DNA of 64,000 bases. It comes from Stichopus chloronotus. Its lineage: Eukaryota; Echinodermata; Holothuroidea; Aspidochirotida; Stichopodidae. Made by a program: the position numbers and the translations under genes. Positions 34,614 through 48,400 of the stretch are shown piece by piece. The stretch is taken from contig SFZH01000008.1 of the NCBI GenBank assembly GCA_021234535.1, positions 2,976,001 to 3,040,000 on the forward strand. Reading direction: 5' to 3'. Position 1 is the first letter of the stretch. Each line of letters starts with the position of its first letter. The notes under the pieces were generated by a model. The model had not been told where the DNA came from, did no database searches, and worked only from the letters and a program-made list of their open reading frames with translations.

Positions 34614-37600
34614 GGGGGCAACTGGTGACACCCATATGCAAGGATCCTTTGTAATATTATCTTCATAACAGCTTTTGTTGGTTTGATCTGTTTGTTACAA
34701 CATCGCCAAATTTTTTGCAAATGTGGAAGCGAAATGGGTTTTGATGTTATGAAGAGCATTTTAAGAGTTTGATCGATGAGTAGTGGAGTGAAGGGGGGAG
34801 GGGTAGGTGGGCTGTTGATAATGGTATAATTCAGTATTCAGTATAGACACACTCTTTACAGTTTGTCCTGTTTATAGACTTTTCCAGTTGCAATCCACTT
34901 TCAGTTCATTTTGACTTGCAGTGCTCTTGTGAGTCGATCGTCGTGTGCTTGAAGTAGAAAGGGGATATTAGGAGAAAAAAAAAACAAAACAAGAAAAACC
35001 GATGTACAATTAAATCCAATTGAGTTAAATTATCCCTGATTCGACCTATTAGCCAAAACTTCAAACATGTGTGCTGTAAAAATTGACCATTTAAGGAGTT
35101 GAAACATTCACTTGCTGAGGGGGACCATCACTTACCAAGTCAAAGATTTTCAATGTCCTTTTTCTCTCTGAAAAAGAAAAAGAACCTGCTTGTGCATTTC
35201 ATTGATTTACACACCCTAACAGTAAGCATACGCAAAGCTTTCTCTTTTTCCTTTCCAAAAAGAAATATCCAAGTGTAATGGTTTACGGCCTGTTTGCTAA
35301 ATTCAGCATTTTTATCAGTCACTTTTTGGTCGGTAATTTTATGAGAAACGTTTATTTACACTGTTATCAGTTGTTTTTTTTTCCTTATGTGGCTTTTGGT
35401 GGAATATTGACTCAATGTTTGCCTAGCACCAGGTTGTTTTGATGCAAACAATGCGAACATGTTAGAAATAGCTGAAAAATTTGGCTTAACTTGAAGATCA
35501 ATGAAAATCTCCCCATTGTACTCCATTCCGTGACAGATGTTTCACAGATTAACAGTCAGTTTTCATGAGGGTAAGTGATGCATTGTCAGGATATTCTATA
35601 TTCTACCAATAATGCTGATATAAGGGATCAACCTTGATTCATACACCAAGAGTTTGTCATGCTGACATCTGCTCAGGCTTCAAAATGATTTATTCTTGAC
35701 CCCATGAATTAATGCAATCAGTTGTTGTACCAGTCACCTAAAAGTCCAGACAATATTGACCCGTAACAGTCACTAAGATAATCAGAAACTATATACCTCG
35801 AAATATCAGTTACTCCACATAATTAAAAGCAGCTAACATAATGTAAAGCAGTACTTTTCAGGTATCTTTCCTTGTAAATTTTTTTTTTTCCAAGTTTAGA
35901 CTAATTCTTTACGCTTTTATTGTTAGTTGTATTCCCTCTTATGCAGACTGCCTTTGGTTTTATTTCTTTCTCAGTAAGTATGCCACCACTGCCAGGAAAC
36001 AGTACCGAATAATACAGAAATTACTTTTATATGCAACTTATTTGGTTATGGTAAAGATTGTGATAGCATCATAATTCCTCTCTTATGACAGTGTCACATG
36101 GAGACCAAGTTAAAGATGACTGCAAGTAGTGATACATGAAAAACTGGTGACACAGCAACAGAATAAAGACACATTCCACACTGCTTGTGTTCTTTTTTAA
36201 CTACCTTTATCTCTATTGTCTTCTCTCATTTTTCCTTGTCTTTGATATTCTCATTGATAATTTGAGGGTCATGTCTCTTGGGTCATCCCACATTTTCCTT
36301 GAAGTATGACTTTGTTTTCCCTTCGTCAACCTTGATGTGTTTAATTTCCTCCTGAATTTGACTAATGCATCTGCACAGTTGAATAATTTACTCATTACAG
36401 GAATGCAGATGACATGCTTTGTGCATGTTATCATGGGAATGATGTCAATGTTGTTATGATCAAAGTTTATGTTGGCAAAGGTGATTTGAATAGATAAAAG
36501 AGAAGAAAACTTGGAAATTTTTCATGCAATCTAGGAAATCAATTTCACATAGAATACTTGGCATAGAATATTTGTCCAAACATCATCCTGGCGTCCAAAC
36601 AACATCCTGGCGGTATTGAAACTACCTCTGATGCTAAATGTTATGATTCAACAAACTGTATTATAATTAACGATGCTATTAATTCTTCAATGCTGTAATT
36701 GAACGTATCTGTCCAAATCTGTATTCTTCAGACAAGGAATGTTAGTGGCATATTTATCATCTTCCTTGTTGAAGTCTGTCTCCCTCACTTGAGGGACTTC
36801 AGAGATTTTCCACATTACAAGAAATGACTGTTTCACAGGATTAACAGAGTTGCCTTGTGCAGCTGGGGAAGGGAGATTTTCTCAACAATACAATACATAC
36901 TCTCTGCCCACTACTGTTTCCATGACGTTGGCTGTGATCAATGGAGCACAAAGCCCCTTTAATCTGCCCAGAGATAGTCTTACTGGAGAATTTAATATGC
37001 TTGGACAGGTTTTCACAAATACCTGAATCTATTCGTAGTGTCATCCAGAGTTATAAGTCAGTAAGAGAAATGACCAGAGTACTATTGATGGCTCAGCTTG
37101 TCATTTCTGTAATTTGTCAAGAACTTGTGTATTCTATTTCAGTGTATGCTTTCAATTAGGAGAAGTAAAGGGATGATGTACACTTTGTGTAATCTGGCAA
37201 CATTTGTTGCAAATTCCCCAGAAAGATGAGTGACAAGCGAGGTAAATCATACAAGGGGATTTTAACTGATTTAAAATATTCTCTCTTGCTACTACTATTT
37301 TTTCTCGCTACTTTGATGCCCAAGGATTTTACATTTTCATATCAACGTTTTATTGTTTTTCATATCAAGTGATGGGAGGTGTTTTGCTTTTGTCACATTA
37401 CAAAATCAAGTAATTTTCAAGAGTTATTTTAAACAATGTTAATGATTTTTACCTAGTAACAAGAAATACTTGATACAATTTTAATTCTCATTTTTGGACA
37501 GGGTGTTACATTGACTTCAGTTTATTTATAACTTTTTTTTTTTTTCTGTCAGTCATATTAGCTGATTTATTTCCCTTGATTCGATGAGGTGAAGGGGGGA

Positions 37601-38659
37601 GGGAGAAAAAATTCTCAGTATTCTTGCTTTAGATTTTCTGTATGCCAAGTAATTTACCAACAGTTTTAATTTATTTGCCTGTGTTGCATCACAGTGACTT
37701 CCATACCACAAATCTGCATTAACCAAAGGGATACCATCAACATTCTTTGTAAATCAAATCAGTTGAAGCCAACAGTGTGCTAAATGGATGTCATGAAAAT
37801 GCAAATAAATGAATGAATGATTCTATTCATCAGTTTCGTGACCCTACAAAAGTGGCGGGGTACTCTTGGATGCCACTCTATTCATCGAGAGTGTTGAGTC
37901 CTCCTTCAAGAAATTGGTCTGTTAAATTACTTTGTTAATGCTATCAGTGATACAATACCAATGCTATTTTGTACCCTTCAGACTTTGGAAGACTGCAAAG
38001 AGTCTTCTATGGTTTGGAACCTTCGATGGAGCAAGGGGTTGGGGATCAGTTGATTTATATGTTACATCTACAAGTGAGAGTGGAGGAAGAAGAGGCGGGG
38101 AGTGCGAATGGATACTAGTGTCAAGAGCTGGACCTCTTGATTGAGTGTATTACAATTGAGCTCACTTGACTCCGAGATGCAGGGCAGTCATCTGCATCTG
38201 TCATATTCTCTTTGTTTGATAACATACTGATTTATTAGCTCTTGTTGGGTGTGCCAAGTGGGGGTATTTAAAGGAACTGTCATGCAGGCCTTTTAATGGT
38301 AATGAGGCAGAGAGAGGGGTGTGGAAGGAGAAGCATTTGAAAATTCTAGTATGTCTGTCGGGGGAGGCTCACAATGACAAAGAGGCATAATTTTCATGTA
38401 TTTGTCTTAGCGATGACGTGTGATTTTATAACAATGTATAGAGATGATGGTATGTAGTCTTGTGGGTATTATTTATGCATGCTTAATCTATTCATCTTGA
38501 TCAATTGTAGTACAGCATTTTAATTTCTGATTATCGATGAATGAAGTTTATTTCCTTGTTCCCACCTGCTTTCGTGTTTTGTTTTTTTTTCTGATTCTAA
38601 ATTGTAGTGACTTATCTCTCACTGACATGTAACATATCTCATGACATAATGAAGTGATT

Positions 38660-38665
38660 AATAAA
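38660..38665 (+). terminator. candidate polyadenylation signal for the Rho GEF gene
   Basis: AATAAA followed after about 15 bp by a long T run and TGTCCTG. An earlier AATAAA at 36162 is an alternative. Confidence 0.35.
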
Positions 38666-38991
38666 CGTTTGCACTCATTTTTTTTGTCCTGTTCTAACAG
38701 TACGCGACTCCTTCGCCAGAGAGCCAGCCCCTTTGTATTGATCTTTCAAATTATGTATCATAAACTTTGATGTTGCTTAAAGTCGTCTCGTATGGATATT
38801 TTTGGCTATGTGTAAAATTTTTTAAAGGCAATATAAGCTTGTGTACTAAATTGCATGATGTCTGTGTAAAAATATGTATCATCCTTGGACAAGATTTTAT
38901 TGTAAATAGAGCAGAGAAAATATAATTTTCTTTTTGTGCCATGACTATGTTTTGATTGTGTTGTCCAATGCAGTATTTTAGCAGGAATTTC

Positions 38992-39226
38992 AGGGCTGGT
39001 GCAACTCTCTCACAGTGGGGTAGTGGTGCTAAAGGCCTAAGAGGGCCCAAACCATAAAGTGGGTTGCTTAATGTCTATGAGGGTAAATGGCTGAAAGGTC
39101 ACTCTGAAAATGCTCATTACCTGTATTGAAAAGAGTATCAATGAGGGCACCTGTTGTCAAAATTGGCATCATATCCGGAAATCGTAGTGGGTAATATTCC
39201 CCTCCCCTCCATGTTGCACCAGTCCT
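38992..39226. mobile_element. candidate 235-bp MITE with 14-bp terminal inverted repeats
   Basis: The left end AGGGCTGGTGCAAC (38992-39005) is the reverse complement of the right end GTTGCACCAGTCCT (39213-39226), with one mismatch. Flanking octamers GGAATTTC and AGATTTAC agree at 5 of 8 positions, compatible with an old 8-bp duplication. No coding capacity. Confidence 0.6.
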
Positions 39227-41959
39227 AGATTTACACGTTAACACAAAGTAGCAAAATTCATCCTACTGTCTTTTTGAAGGTGTAAACATTAAGCAAAGAC
39301 TTTCATCTAGAATACAAGACATCTCCAAAATATGATTCATATTGACAAAGGTCCAGAATGATTCTCATGGTTTATTTTTCCGCTCTGGAGACCTGCGGTT
39401 TGTAATTGGCAATTGGAGGACCTCCCCTCAAATGAGTAATACAACTAAAACCATCGTTGACACCTTATCCTCACAAAATTCTGCCTCGTGAAGACTTTCC
39501 TTGCATGTTGAAAATACGGTGATGACAAGAAATACCGTCAGGGTTGGAGAATGTCCATTCGAGACATTAACATGTTGGATGTCATGGAGGATATGATAAC
39601 CAGACAAACTGTCAGGTAAGGATGTGTCCTCTCGAAAAGGCATGTATTGTATGATACCATGGTGGCTATGTGATATAAACCAGACATACTGTCAGGGTTG
39701 GTTAATGTCTTCTCGGGGGGGCATAAACATGTATCATATCATACAGTTTACACTGTCAGGGTTACAACGTGTCCTATTGAGAAGGCATACACATGTAGGA
39801 GGATTGGTCTTGGTAGTTCCTAAAGGTTTGCATCTATCATGCTTACCAACCAACTTTTTCTCTCTTCAGGAATAAGTGAAAACACAGTGGAGACGTAGAT
39901 GGTCTAAGTTTTACTGTTAGCAGTTTATTCAGAATTCTTTAAGGTATATATTTATGGTCACGGAAATATAATATTATACCCCACGTAGCTGACGAGCTTT
40001 TTCATTTAAATTATCAGTACAAAAAACTCAGAGAAAAATTCCTTTCAGTTCCTAAAATTCGTCTACAACCTTCAGTTTCAAAGGTCTGAGGCAATTGACT
40101 GAAGCGGGACTGTGAAGAGGAACACTTGTACCATCACATGTAGCTGCGTAGATTGACTCAACATACAATGTGACTGGTACTCTGTGGCACCGTGTCTGCA
40201 ATGAAAAATGGACCAGTGGCCAAGAATATTAAGTTTGGGCTCGGTGAAAGGAATGTATGATCATCGCTGGCAGTCTCTTTGTAGCGGCAGCTACGTAGAG
40301 GCGGAAGCCAGAGATGCGCTACGCAGGCTGATAATATTGAGGTAAGTTTACCACTTCTGGAAAAAGTTAAAAACACTGTGGCATCAGGTGATGCACATTT
40401 ATCGCTCTCTCTCTCTCTCTCTCTAAAAAAAGCTTTCTCTCTCTCAAAAAAAGCTTTCTTCAAATATTGCACAAAACTGTAAAACAAAGCTGCAAAATTA
40501 TGCCAGCAAATTATTTTATAAAGCTATAAAAGCGGCTGATATATTTTAAATGTCAATAAACATAATTCCTCTCACCAAACTTTAATCAAGGTGGACATGG
40601 AACTGGAACATGACCATGTTTATAGTCATAATAACAATTCAAGCAGCTTATATGGTTAATATCCTAAGGCCCAGGAGGTTTCATGAAGGGGAAAGGTAAG
40701 CAGTACAAAACACAACTGAAATACAGTTCTAACTTGTAAACAGCAACGCTTGAAAATCATTACAATAAGTGACAAGTATAAAACAAAGGCAGAAGAAAAG
40801 ATGCATAATTTGGTGCAGCATAATAAATATGAGAGTTACCATGGAAACAGCACAGTGCACTGACTGCTAGGTGCATGCTTAAACAGTTATCATAGTGACA
40901 GTGATAATGATCCCATCTCCAATTACCTAAACATTTACAAATGAAACTCTTGTAATTACCCCACAAAGGCAAGAAAAGAAAGCCCCCTCCCCACCAAGAG
41001 AGAAAAAATGTAATTTGATAGGATACCCTTAAAGCACATTGGTCCACTGGGGTCAATGGCCAACAGGTGCCTGCAAAATACCAGACTGGACCCAATCTTT
41101 AAGAAACTCGGAATTCTCTTCAAAATGAATACATACAGTGACAGACAAATTGATGTAAAACTTATTTTGCATTTTTTTGTATTTTGTTGCGATTAGAGTT
41201 TCCAGAAATTTCAAAGAGCTCAAGGAGGATGGATAGACACAATTAAGCAATCATTGATGATAAGTGGTGGGTTCACATCTCCATTTGGTGGTGGGTTCAC
41301 ATCTCTTCATTTGGTTCATTTTGGAGCTCTTCTGTCCTCGTTATGGCGCGGTTTCTTTGGTTTGGTATCATCTGGAATTACTTGACTCCATTTTCAAACT
41401 GGTGAAACAAAGAAAAGGAGGAGGGTATGTCACATCACCTGTATTGTCAAAGTGGTAGCTTCACACATTGATTTTGTCCATCACATGACCCTCTGAGTTC
41501 GGTCGACAGTGAATCCCTGCGCCTCTCTGGTACAAACACCATGTGCTCTCTTACAAACCCTTACGTCACTTCTTCGACCTCATCACTTGTCGTGACATCT
41601 TGCTGTTGTGTGGGACACACTGACAAAATCTGACATAGTGACGCACAAACTGATGCACATAGTGTCAGATAAGGGCAAAGTCAGACTAATTCTCACATGA
41701 CAACACGCTACTCGACTCACATCGAATAATCCCTGAGTCTATAGCATTACCATCTGAAAATTGTTGTCTAAAAGCAATTTGAAGATATGAGAGTTGCTTT
41801 AAGCATTGCTAGCATTATCGAGTCACAAAATTGCCTGTAATGAAAGCATTTGAGGTTCACAGATACTGTTATACTGGTTGTAAGATTTTAGTATTTAGTC
41901 CAAGGAGAAAAGAGCAAGCCAGCTACAACTAACTGCATCTGGCTCACAGACAAGAGTGA

Positions 41960-42212
41960 CCCTTCTATGCCAACAGAAACTAGAATTGATTCATTTTGCT
42001 AAAGATAAAAGGAAAAAAATATCTTCATCTCTGGATTAATGATACCCGCTGATGAGGTGAACCTTCTTTGCTGACAGAAACTAGAATTGATTCAATATAG
42101 TTAGGATAAAGAGCAACTATCTTCATCACTGATAGAACTAATCTTGATTCGTGATACCCACCGCAGAGAGTGAATCTTCGTCACTGATAGAACTGAGCTT
42201 GATTTTCTTCTG
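41960..42212 (-). repeat. short tandem repeat spanning the end of MTHFR and its 3' UTR
   Basis: Four related segments of about 36 bp at about 41961, 42061, 42120 and 42175 share CTTC-TCACTGATAGAACT / CAGAAACTAGAATTGATTC cores. The 42120 and 42175 copies are 55 bp apart. The MTHFR stop lies in the 42120 copy. Confidence 0.65.
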
Positions 42213-42449
42213 AAAATGATCGCTCTCCAGTCGGTCTTCGGACCCACGAACCTCCGTGTTCATCTTCTGGGTCTTACGTTCAAGCATCTTCTCGATCACC
42301 TCAAAGAGGATGTTCTCCTTGACATATTCATTGTCGACGAGGTTCACCAGGTAGTATGTGTCGTGAAAGTAGTCGATAATCTGCCTGGACCTGGACCCTT
42401 CATCGTAAAGCTCTCCCCAGTGATTCGTCCAGAGACCGAAAGCTTCGTC
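42138..42449 (-). CDS. MTHFR: MTHFR exon 11: terminal exon with extended tail
   Basis: The acceptor is tttcgacag; the tag stop is at 42140-42138. It encodes [20 protein letters not shown] and [16 protein letters not shown], the end of the regulatory domain. About 45 poorly conserved residues follow, with an acidic ISDEDS motif, encoded by a short tandem repeat that continues into the 3' UTR. Confidence 0.95.
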   Translation of the reverse strand, partial: DEAFGLWTNHWGELYDEGSRSRQIIDYFHDTYYLVNLVDNEYVKENILFEVIEKMLERKTQKMNTEVRGSEDRLESDHFQKKIKLSSISDEDSLSAVGITNQD

Positions 42450-45400
42450 CTGTCGAAAGACGTAAACCAAAATGGAGAGTGAGTGAAATGGAAAAAGGCC
42501 ATTGAAATACCTGAAAGAAACCAGGAAGCCAAAAGGCTTTGTGATTCCTTGCTACATGGTTATATTACAACAAACATGAATTATTCACATGACAAGTATA
42601 AGATCAACTGCAGTTATTTTTCTTGATAGACCACAAGCCTTTAACCCAAAATGACCTTTATTTTGGTGACCTAAAATAACCGCGACATTTGACGTCCACC
42701 AAAAGCAATAGGGATCATCTACCCAGGCCATACAACCCACACATCAAGTTCAGTATGAGTATGACATCAGTCAACATTATCTCTGAGCTTCAAGAAACAC
42801 ACAGTAATCAATGCTGCTTCTAGTCTTGCCTGTTGTTAGTTGAATCAAATAACTCAACCTTACCTCATCTGAACTCAGCTTGTCTGCCATATTTACCTCA
42901 AAATTCTTCATAAATGACCAGAATGTTCTTGGGTCTCCATTGTATGGTGGAATTTCTGCCTTAGGTAATTCCAATGCTAATTTGAAACTCAATTTCAATG
43001 CTTCCTCCCTCTCCTCAGTATAATACTTTTGGCATTCCAACATCCAGCTTTCTGCTTGCTCAAATGCTTCATCAGACAACAACCCAGCAAGATCAGCATG
43101 AACCTCTTCCATTGCCTCAAATTGGCGCTCTGCCTTTTGCAAATTTTCCTTTATCGACTCTGCGATAATTTCTTCCTTGTTACAAGTAGCTTTTAACACA
43201 CTCAAAGTCCTTGTAGTTGACCCTAAGTTATGGTTCCTCCTCAATATTTTTGCTTCCTCCATCCTTTCCGACATTGTGAAATATGATTGAAAGCACTCCA
43301 ATTTGATTGTTAAGAAACCTTGTTCTGCTACCAGCTGTTCCTCTGGATATTGATATTATCCAGATAAACGACAGAACGGATGGTTTTTTATTTTCCTCAT
43401 TTTTTTTGTAAACCCATTAACATTCCAATGCATGAATTAATGCCACCTTGTTTATTTGACCCCATGACCCCCATACCAAGACTATCTCTCTGGACAACTT
43501 ATCGGAGGCCCCTCACACTAGAAGTTACTAAGTTACAAATGCAGTACTGTAGCCTTAAATCTGGAGCAATCCCATTGAGTTAACTGTGTGCGACGGAACC
43601 AATAGTAATTTTGCACAATGTAGCCCCATATGCATTTGTACGGTAGTTTATAATAACCACAATAATGGTGTTTAGGCTATTGTTATTGTTTTATAGTGAA
43701 AAATTATCCCTTCCTCTCTATTGATAAGCATTAAATTTCACAGGGTCGTGAACCTGTTAATAACAGACAACGTTATCAAGTTTAAAACAAATCTGACCCA
43801 CGGATAAGGAACTACGGCAGTTTTAACATTTTTTATGTCTTACCCCATAACCTCATTAATATGCAAGATTTGGACACCAAAAACAATAGGGATCATCTAC
43901 TCAATATGGGCAACCTACATGCCAAAAATGAAATTACTCAGAGTTACCCTTCTTGAGATTGAGTGTTTATGAGCAACCGTCACACACACACACACATACA
44001 CACACACGACATCAGGACTGCATAGATTCCCCTGCCTACGGCAAGGAATCAAAAAATTAAAGCCTTTTGTCTTGTCTTTCAGAAAAGGAATCAAGCACAT
44101 TTCTTCAAATTTGCTCATTCCATGTGTGCTGGTTTTCGATAAGGTATATTCTGCAGTTTCAGTAAATATGATCCGTCTGGTCAACCACTCTTTGAACTTC
44201 TACACTTGAGGTGACAATATTCAACATCAATCAGTATAAACATGATTTTGGTTTTGACCAAGTACTATGGGATTATTCTGAGGGACTGGGGATATTGTAG
44301 ACTAGTTGATGGTACACAAAGGCTCAAGTTTATTTAAAAACATCAGACCAGGTTTAGTTGAGCACTGTGCCACTCAACTTGACAACATTCATACACTATG
44401 GATGCCTGAAAAAAAGGGCTGGAATTTTGCACTGCCTCAATTTGAGAAGACACCTATCAACTGGCTAATGAACAAACCATTCATTTGAGATGAAAGCAAT
44501 GACATTCAACTGCAAATCATGCAGCAAAGGACAACGTTTTCTGCTTTCTATTCTTGTGTTCATTTCACAAATATTTAATGTTAGATAATCATGCAAAATC
44601 TTGTTTCATAGAACTTGCAACTTCTGGTACAACAATAGTGGTCAGTGTTGTGGAACATGTACCATGTTTGAAATCCAAAATACTAATCCTCTGCAGGATC
44701 TATATATTGACAATGTGGACCATTTAGTGCATTCTCCTCAGTGAGAGATTTGTAAATTCACTAACACAGCACTATTAATAGGAGCCAATATAAAAAGGCT
44801 CCTCCATCATCTTTTAATATTACCCACTGGTGCTTAACATCTTTGTCATCCAAAGTAATGTGAAGCTTCAAATTTGGAAATTATTTCCAAAAGGGTACTG
44901 GTACCGTCATTGTCCTGGATTGATCATAGAACTAATACTACTATCACAGCTGCTTTGAGGCATGGCAGAAATATGCTGTTCATACAGAAAATAATGCAAG
45001 GGTTAATTACCTTCCAGTACATGAAACTGATAGGATCTACCACAGTGGGCTGCCATATCTCTGCACCAGGGAAGACTCCCCATGTTACAGCGATAGGCTT
45101 TAATCTGTCTGCATTTGTAATGTCATCTTTCCCCTGTATTGAGAATAGACAAAAGAGCACAATAATCAAGATAGAAGGTGAAAGCAAAAGTAGTTATATG
45201 AACAATGAGGCTGTGACGACAATTGAATGGTCATGCATGCATTTCATTAATTAGCAAAAGGAGCGGTTTCTTTGCAAAATAGCTGTTGAAACGTCACAGC
45301 TCTTTGAGTAGTAAAATTTATCGTGAAGTGAAGACTCTTAATACTACACAAAGTTCATTGTGCTTCCTGAGGTATTGAAAAAATTGTGACTGATACACAT

Positions 45401-48400
45401 GAGTCAAGTGAGCTTAAAGAGAGCACCGGGTTAAAAGGATTCTTTTGCAACAAACAGAAAGTCTAAATTTACATTAACTGTGACTCCCTCTCTTTCAGGA
45501 AAAGTTAAAATATCTGTTCTGTTGATTAGAGACTTTTTTGGCCAAAATTTCTGCTGTCGACTTGTAAAATCCTATCAAAATGCCAGGTTACAAGACATAA
45601 ACTATACCAGACAGTATGTGAAATCGTTGTTGCATATGTAATTTCCCTTTAATATCAGCACTTTGACTAAATCTTGTTAAACGAGTCAATGGAGTATGAC
45701 AAACACACCTGTTTTAAGTGTTTAACTTTCAAACATCAGCTGGCAAAGATATCCTATCGCTAAGAAACTGGATGTAGATACGTGTAACATGGCTTGTAGG
45801 TTGCACGAATATATTTTTATTTAAATAATTACTAAATTAATGAATCAATAATGTTAAAGATAATGTGTAACTCAATAAGATTTGTTCATCACATACTGCA
45901 ATATTTTTTTGATCTTACAATTGAAACAAATTTCAAGTTGGCTGGAAGATGTAAACCACTCCGACTCCATAAAATGAGACATTGTTTTGTCACAAACTAA
46001 ATTTATGAAACACTTGAGCTATGAAACATGATATCAGGGCTCAATTTCCTTGGTGTCTGGTTGTGAATTCTGTATGGAAAACAAAAGTTACTAAAAGTTG
46101 GTTTTCCCTCCTATTTGAATTCAAGCAGCTTGTTTTAGACAATACAGCTTTCAGATCTACTATTCCATCTTCTATCGTTATTTTTTGAACAACCTTAGTT
46201 CCTTGCGGACAAATGAAAGTAGTGAACTGGTTGTCCCATGGACAATCATAAAATCGTCTGAAAATCGAGGCCTACTTGATAAACGTCAATCAATGATGTT
46301 TTTTGTCCTATTTTCAAACTGCTTACCGTATGGTTGACCACGTGATAGTTTACACGAGGGTAATCTCTTAGTACTTCCAGCAAAGCTGCAACATTCTCCC
46401 GAGATGTAAAGAACTCTAAGTACGCCTGTGGACATGATGAGAAAACATGGGAAAATTAAAACATCTTACTGCGGTTCCATGTAGAACCATCAACATCAAA
46501 ATAAAGTAAGAAATGTGTGTTTCAGCAGCTACCACTTAACAGCAAAAGTTTTTCAACAAAAATAAAATCACAGATCCAGGTCAAATGCCACTATTAGTTC
46601 AATCACTCTGCAAGACATGTTCTGATACTTTTGCACCTAAACATGAAATATTTTTTATCTTCTATTTTTTGGTATGACAGGTTTTATTCTACTCAGCAAA
46701 TGTCTGCAGCAGGATAGGAAGAGATAACTGTACCTTTTGATAGACGTAACCTCCTGGTGGGCCCCATCCCAAGATGGGATCGGTGGACGGACTACCATTT
46801 GTGTGAGGCTGTGAATTAATGGTTAGCACCCCTCTCTTATTTATGGAAATTAACTTCTCCAACAGTACCGACGTCTCTGAAACAACCACCGTCTCATTCC
46901 AGGGAAGCTGTTTGACCTGTTTGAAGAAATGGAGATATCACAATGCCAAAAAAATCTTTGGGAAATCAAATGAATCGCTCAATATGGACGTGTCAAGTGG
47001 AAGACAGATGTAAATAACTTTTTCCAGGTTTTGTCTGACTTGTTTTACAAGAACCCAACAGGCTGTTTCACAATTTTAATTGACCTAGCTTTGCAAGTTT
47101 TGCCTGTTTGCCACTAACCAAGTTATGTTCTCTAAACATTTTTGCTTCAGTTTGTCTGATCAAAATGTACTTTTACCAAAATTAGATTTTTTTGAAGGGA
47201 TACATGTACTTATCTAATCTTAGATTGGTAGTCCTGACATAAGTTCATGAGCCACATGGTCTAAATCGGCATGCAGCTTAATTTCTCAAAATGTTGCAAA
47301 GCATCATATCCTTACTGACAGCACCATATCATTCACAGTCCCAACCCCCCCCCCCTACCCTGGTTTGGTTTGGTTTCCTTTGATCTAAAAATGTACCTTC
47401 CACAGACACACCAGCTCAGAAAAAGAAAGAAACGTTGTGTCCAGACACCCAATTGGCCATAGTCTTGTTGTCAAGGTAGAAACAATGAGTGTCAAGTCAT
47501 TTTCTCCAAAATCATGATATTACAGAAAGTTGAGCAAATGACCTCCCTGACAAAATCTGACCACGCAATGAGATAAAAAGACGAATATCAAATTATTTCA
47601 AATTAACTTTCAGCTATGGTTGTTAAACTGTTCATATTATGTGAGCCCTATGACTAACTTATTGAAAACATCCTCACAAAGGAGAAACAAAATGACTTTT
47701 TATTAGGCCATAATTTTGTGTACATAAATATTGTAGCCTATATAACAAGTAATTACTGTACCATATACAGTATTGCAAAGAATATCATCTAAATTGTTGC
47801 ATTAGTACAGAAAAACAAAAATAATTAGAAGCAGCAGACAGCATAACTCTCAGCCAACACTGTGAACAGAAGTTTAGTTTTGATTGCTTAACAAGAATTA
47901 AACCAAAAATGACCTTCTACTATCAAAGTCACATCCTTTCTATCCTTTTACATCCTGTTGAGTTTCGTATATTGGTATAAGATTGCAGAGATTCTTTAAC
48001 TAAATTTTACCGAGTTGGACAAACCATACTACATCTGAAAACGATCGCCTAAATCTATTTTTAAGCATAAGCAATGTATTTTTAGTTGCCTACAAAAAAA
48101 ACTTGGCTCCCTCAGCTACAAGAGTTTGGGACATTATCCTGAATACTAAAAGGAATTACAAACCAGAAAGCCAAAAGGCTTTGTGATTCCTTGCCACATG
48201 GTTATATTATCACAAGCATGAATTATTCACATGACAAGTATGAGATCAACTGCAGTTACTGATCTTGAAACACCACATTAATAAGCCTTTAACCCAAATA
48301 ACCTTTATTTTGGTGACCTCAAATGACATTTGACGTCCACTAAAAGCAATAGGGATCACCTACCCAGTATGGGGAACCTACACATCAAGTATGACATCAG

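Larger units (their letters stand above)
34614..42137. other. region between converging genes: 3' UTRs and spacer
   Basis: No protein-coding exon recognised. AATAAA signals on the plus strand at 36162-36167 and 38660-38665 (the latter followed by a T-rich stretch) could end the Rho GEF transcript. On the minus strand TTTATT at 39924-39929 could end MTHFR. A CT microsatellite lies at about 40405-40450. None of the polyadenylation choices can be decided from sequence alone. Confidence 0.6.
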
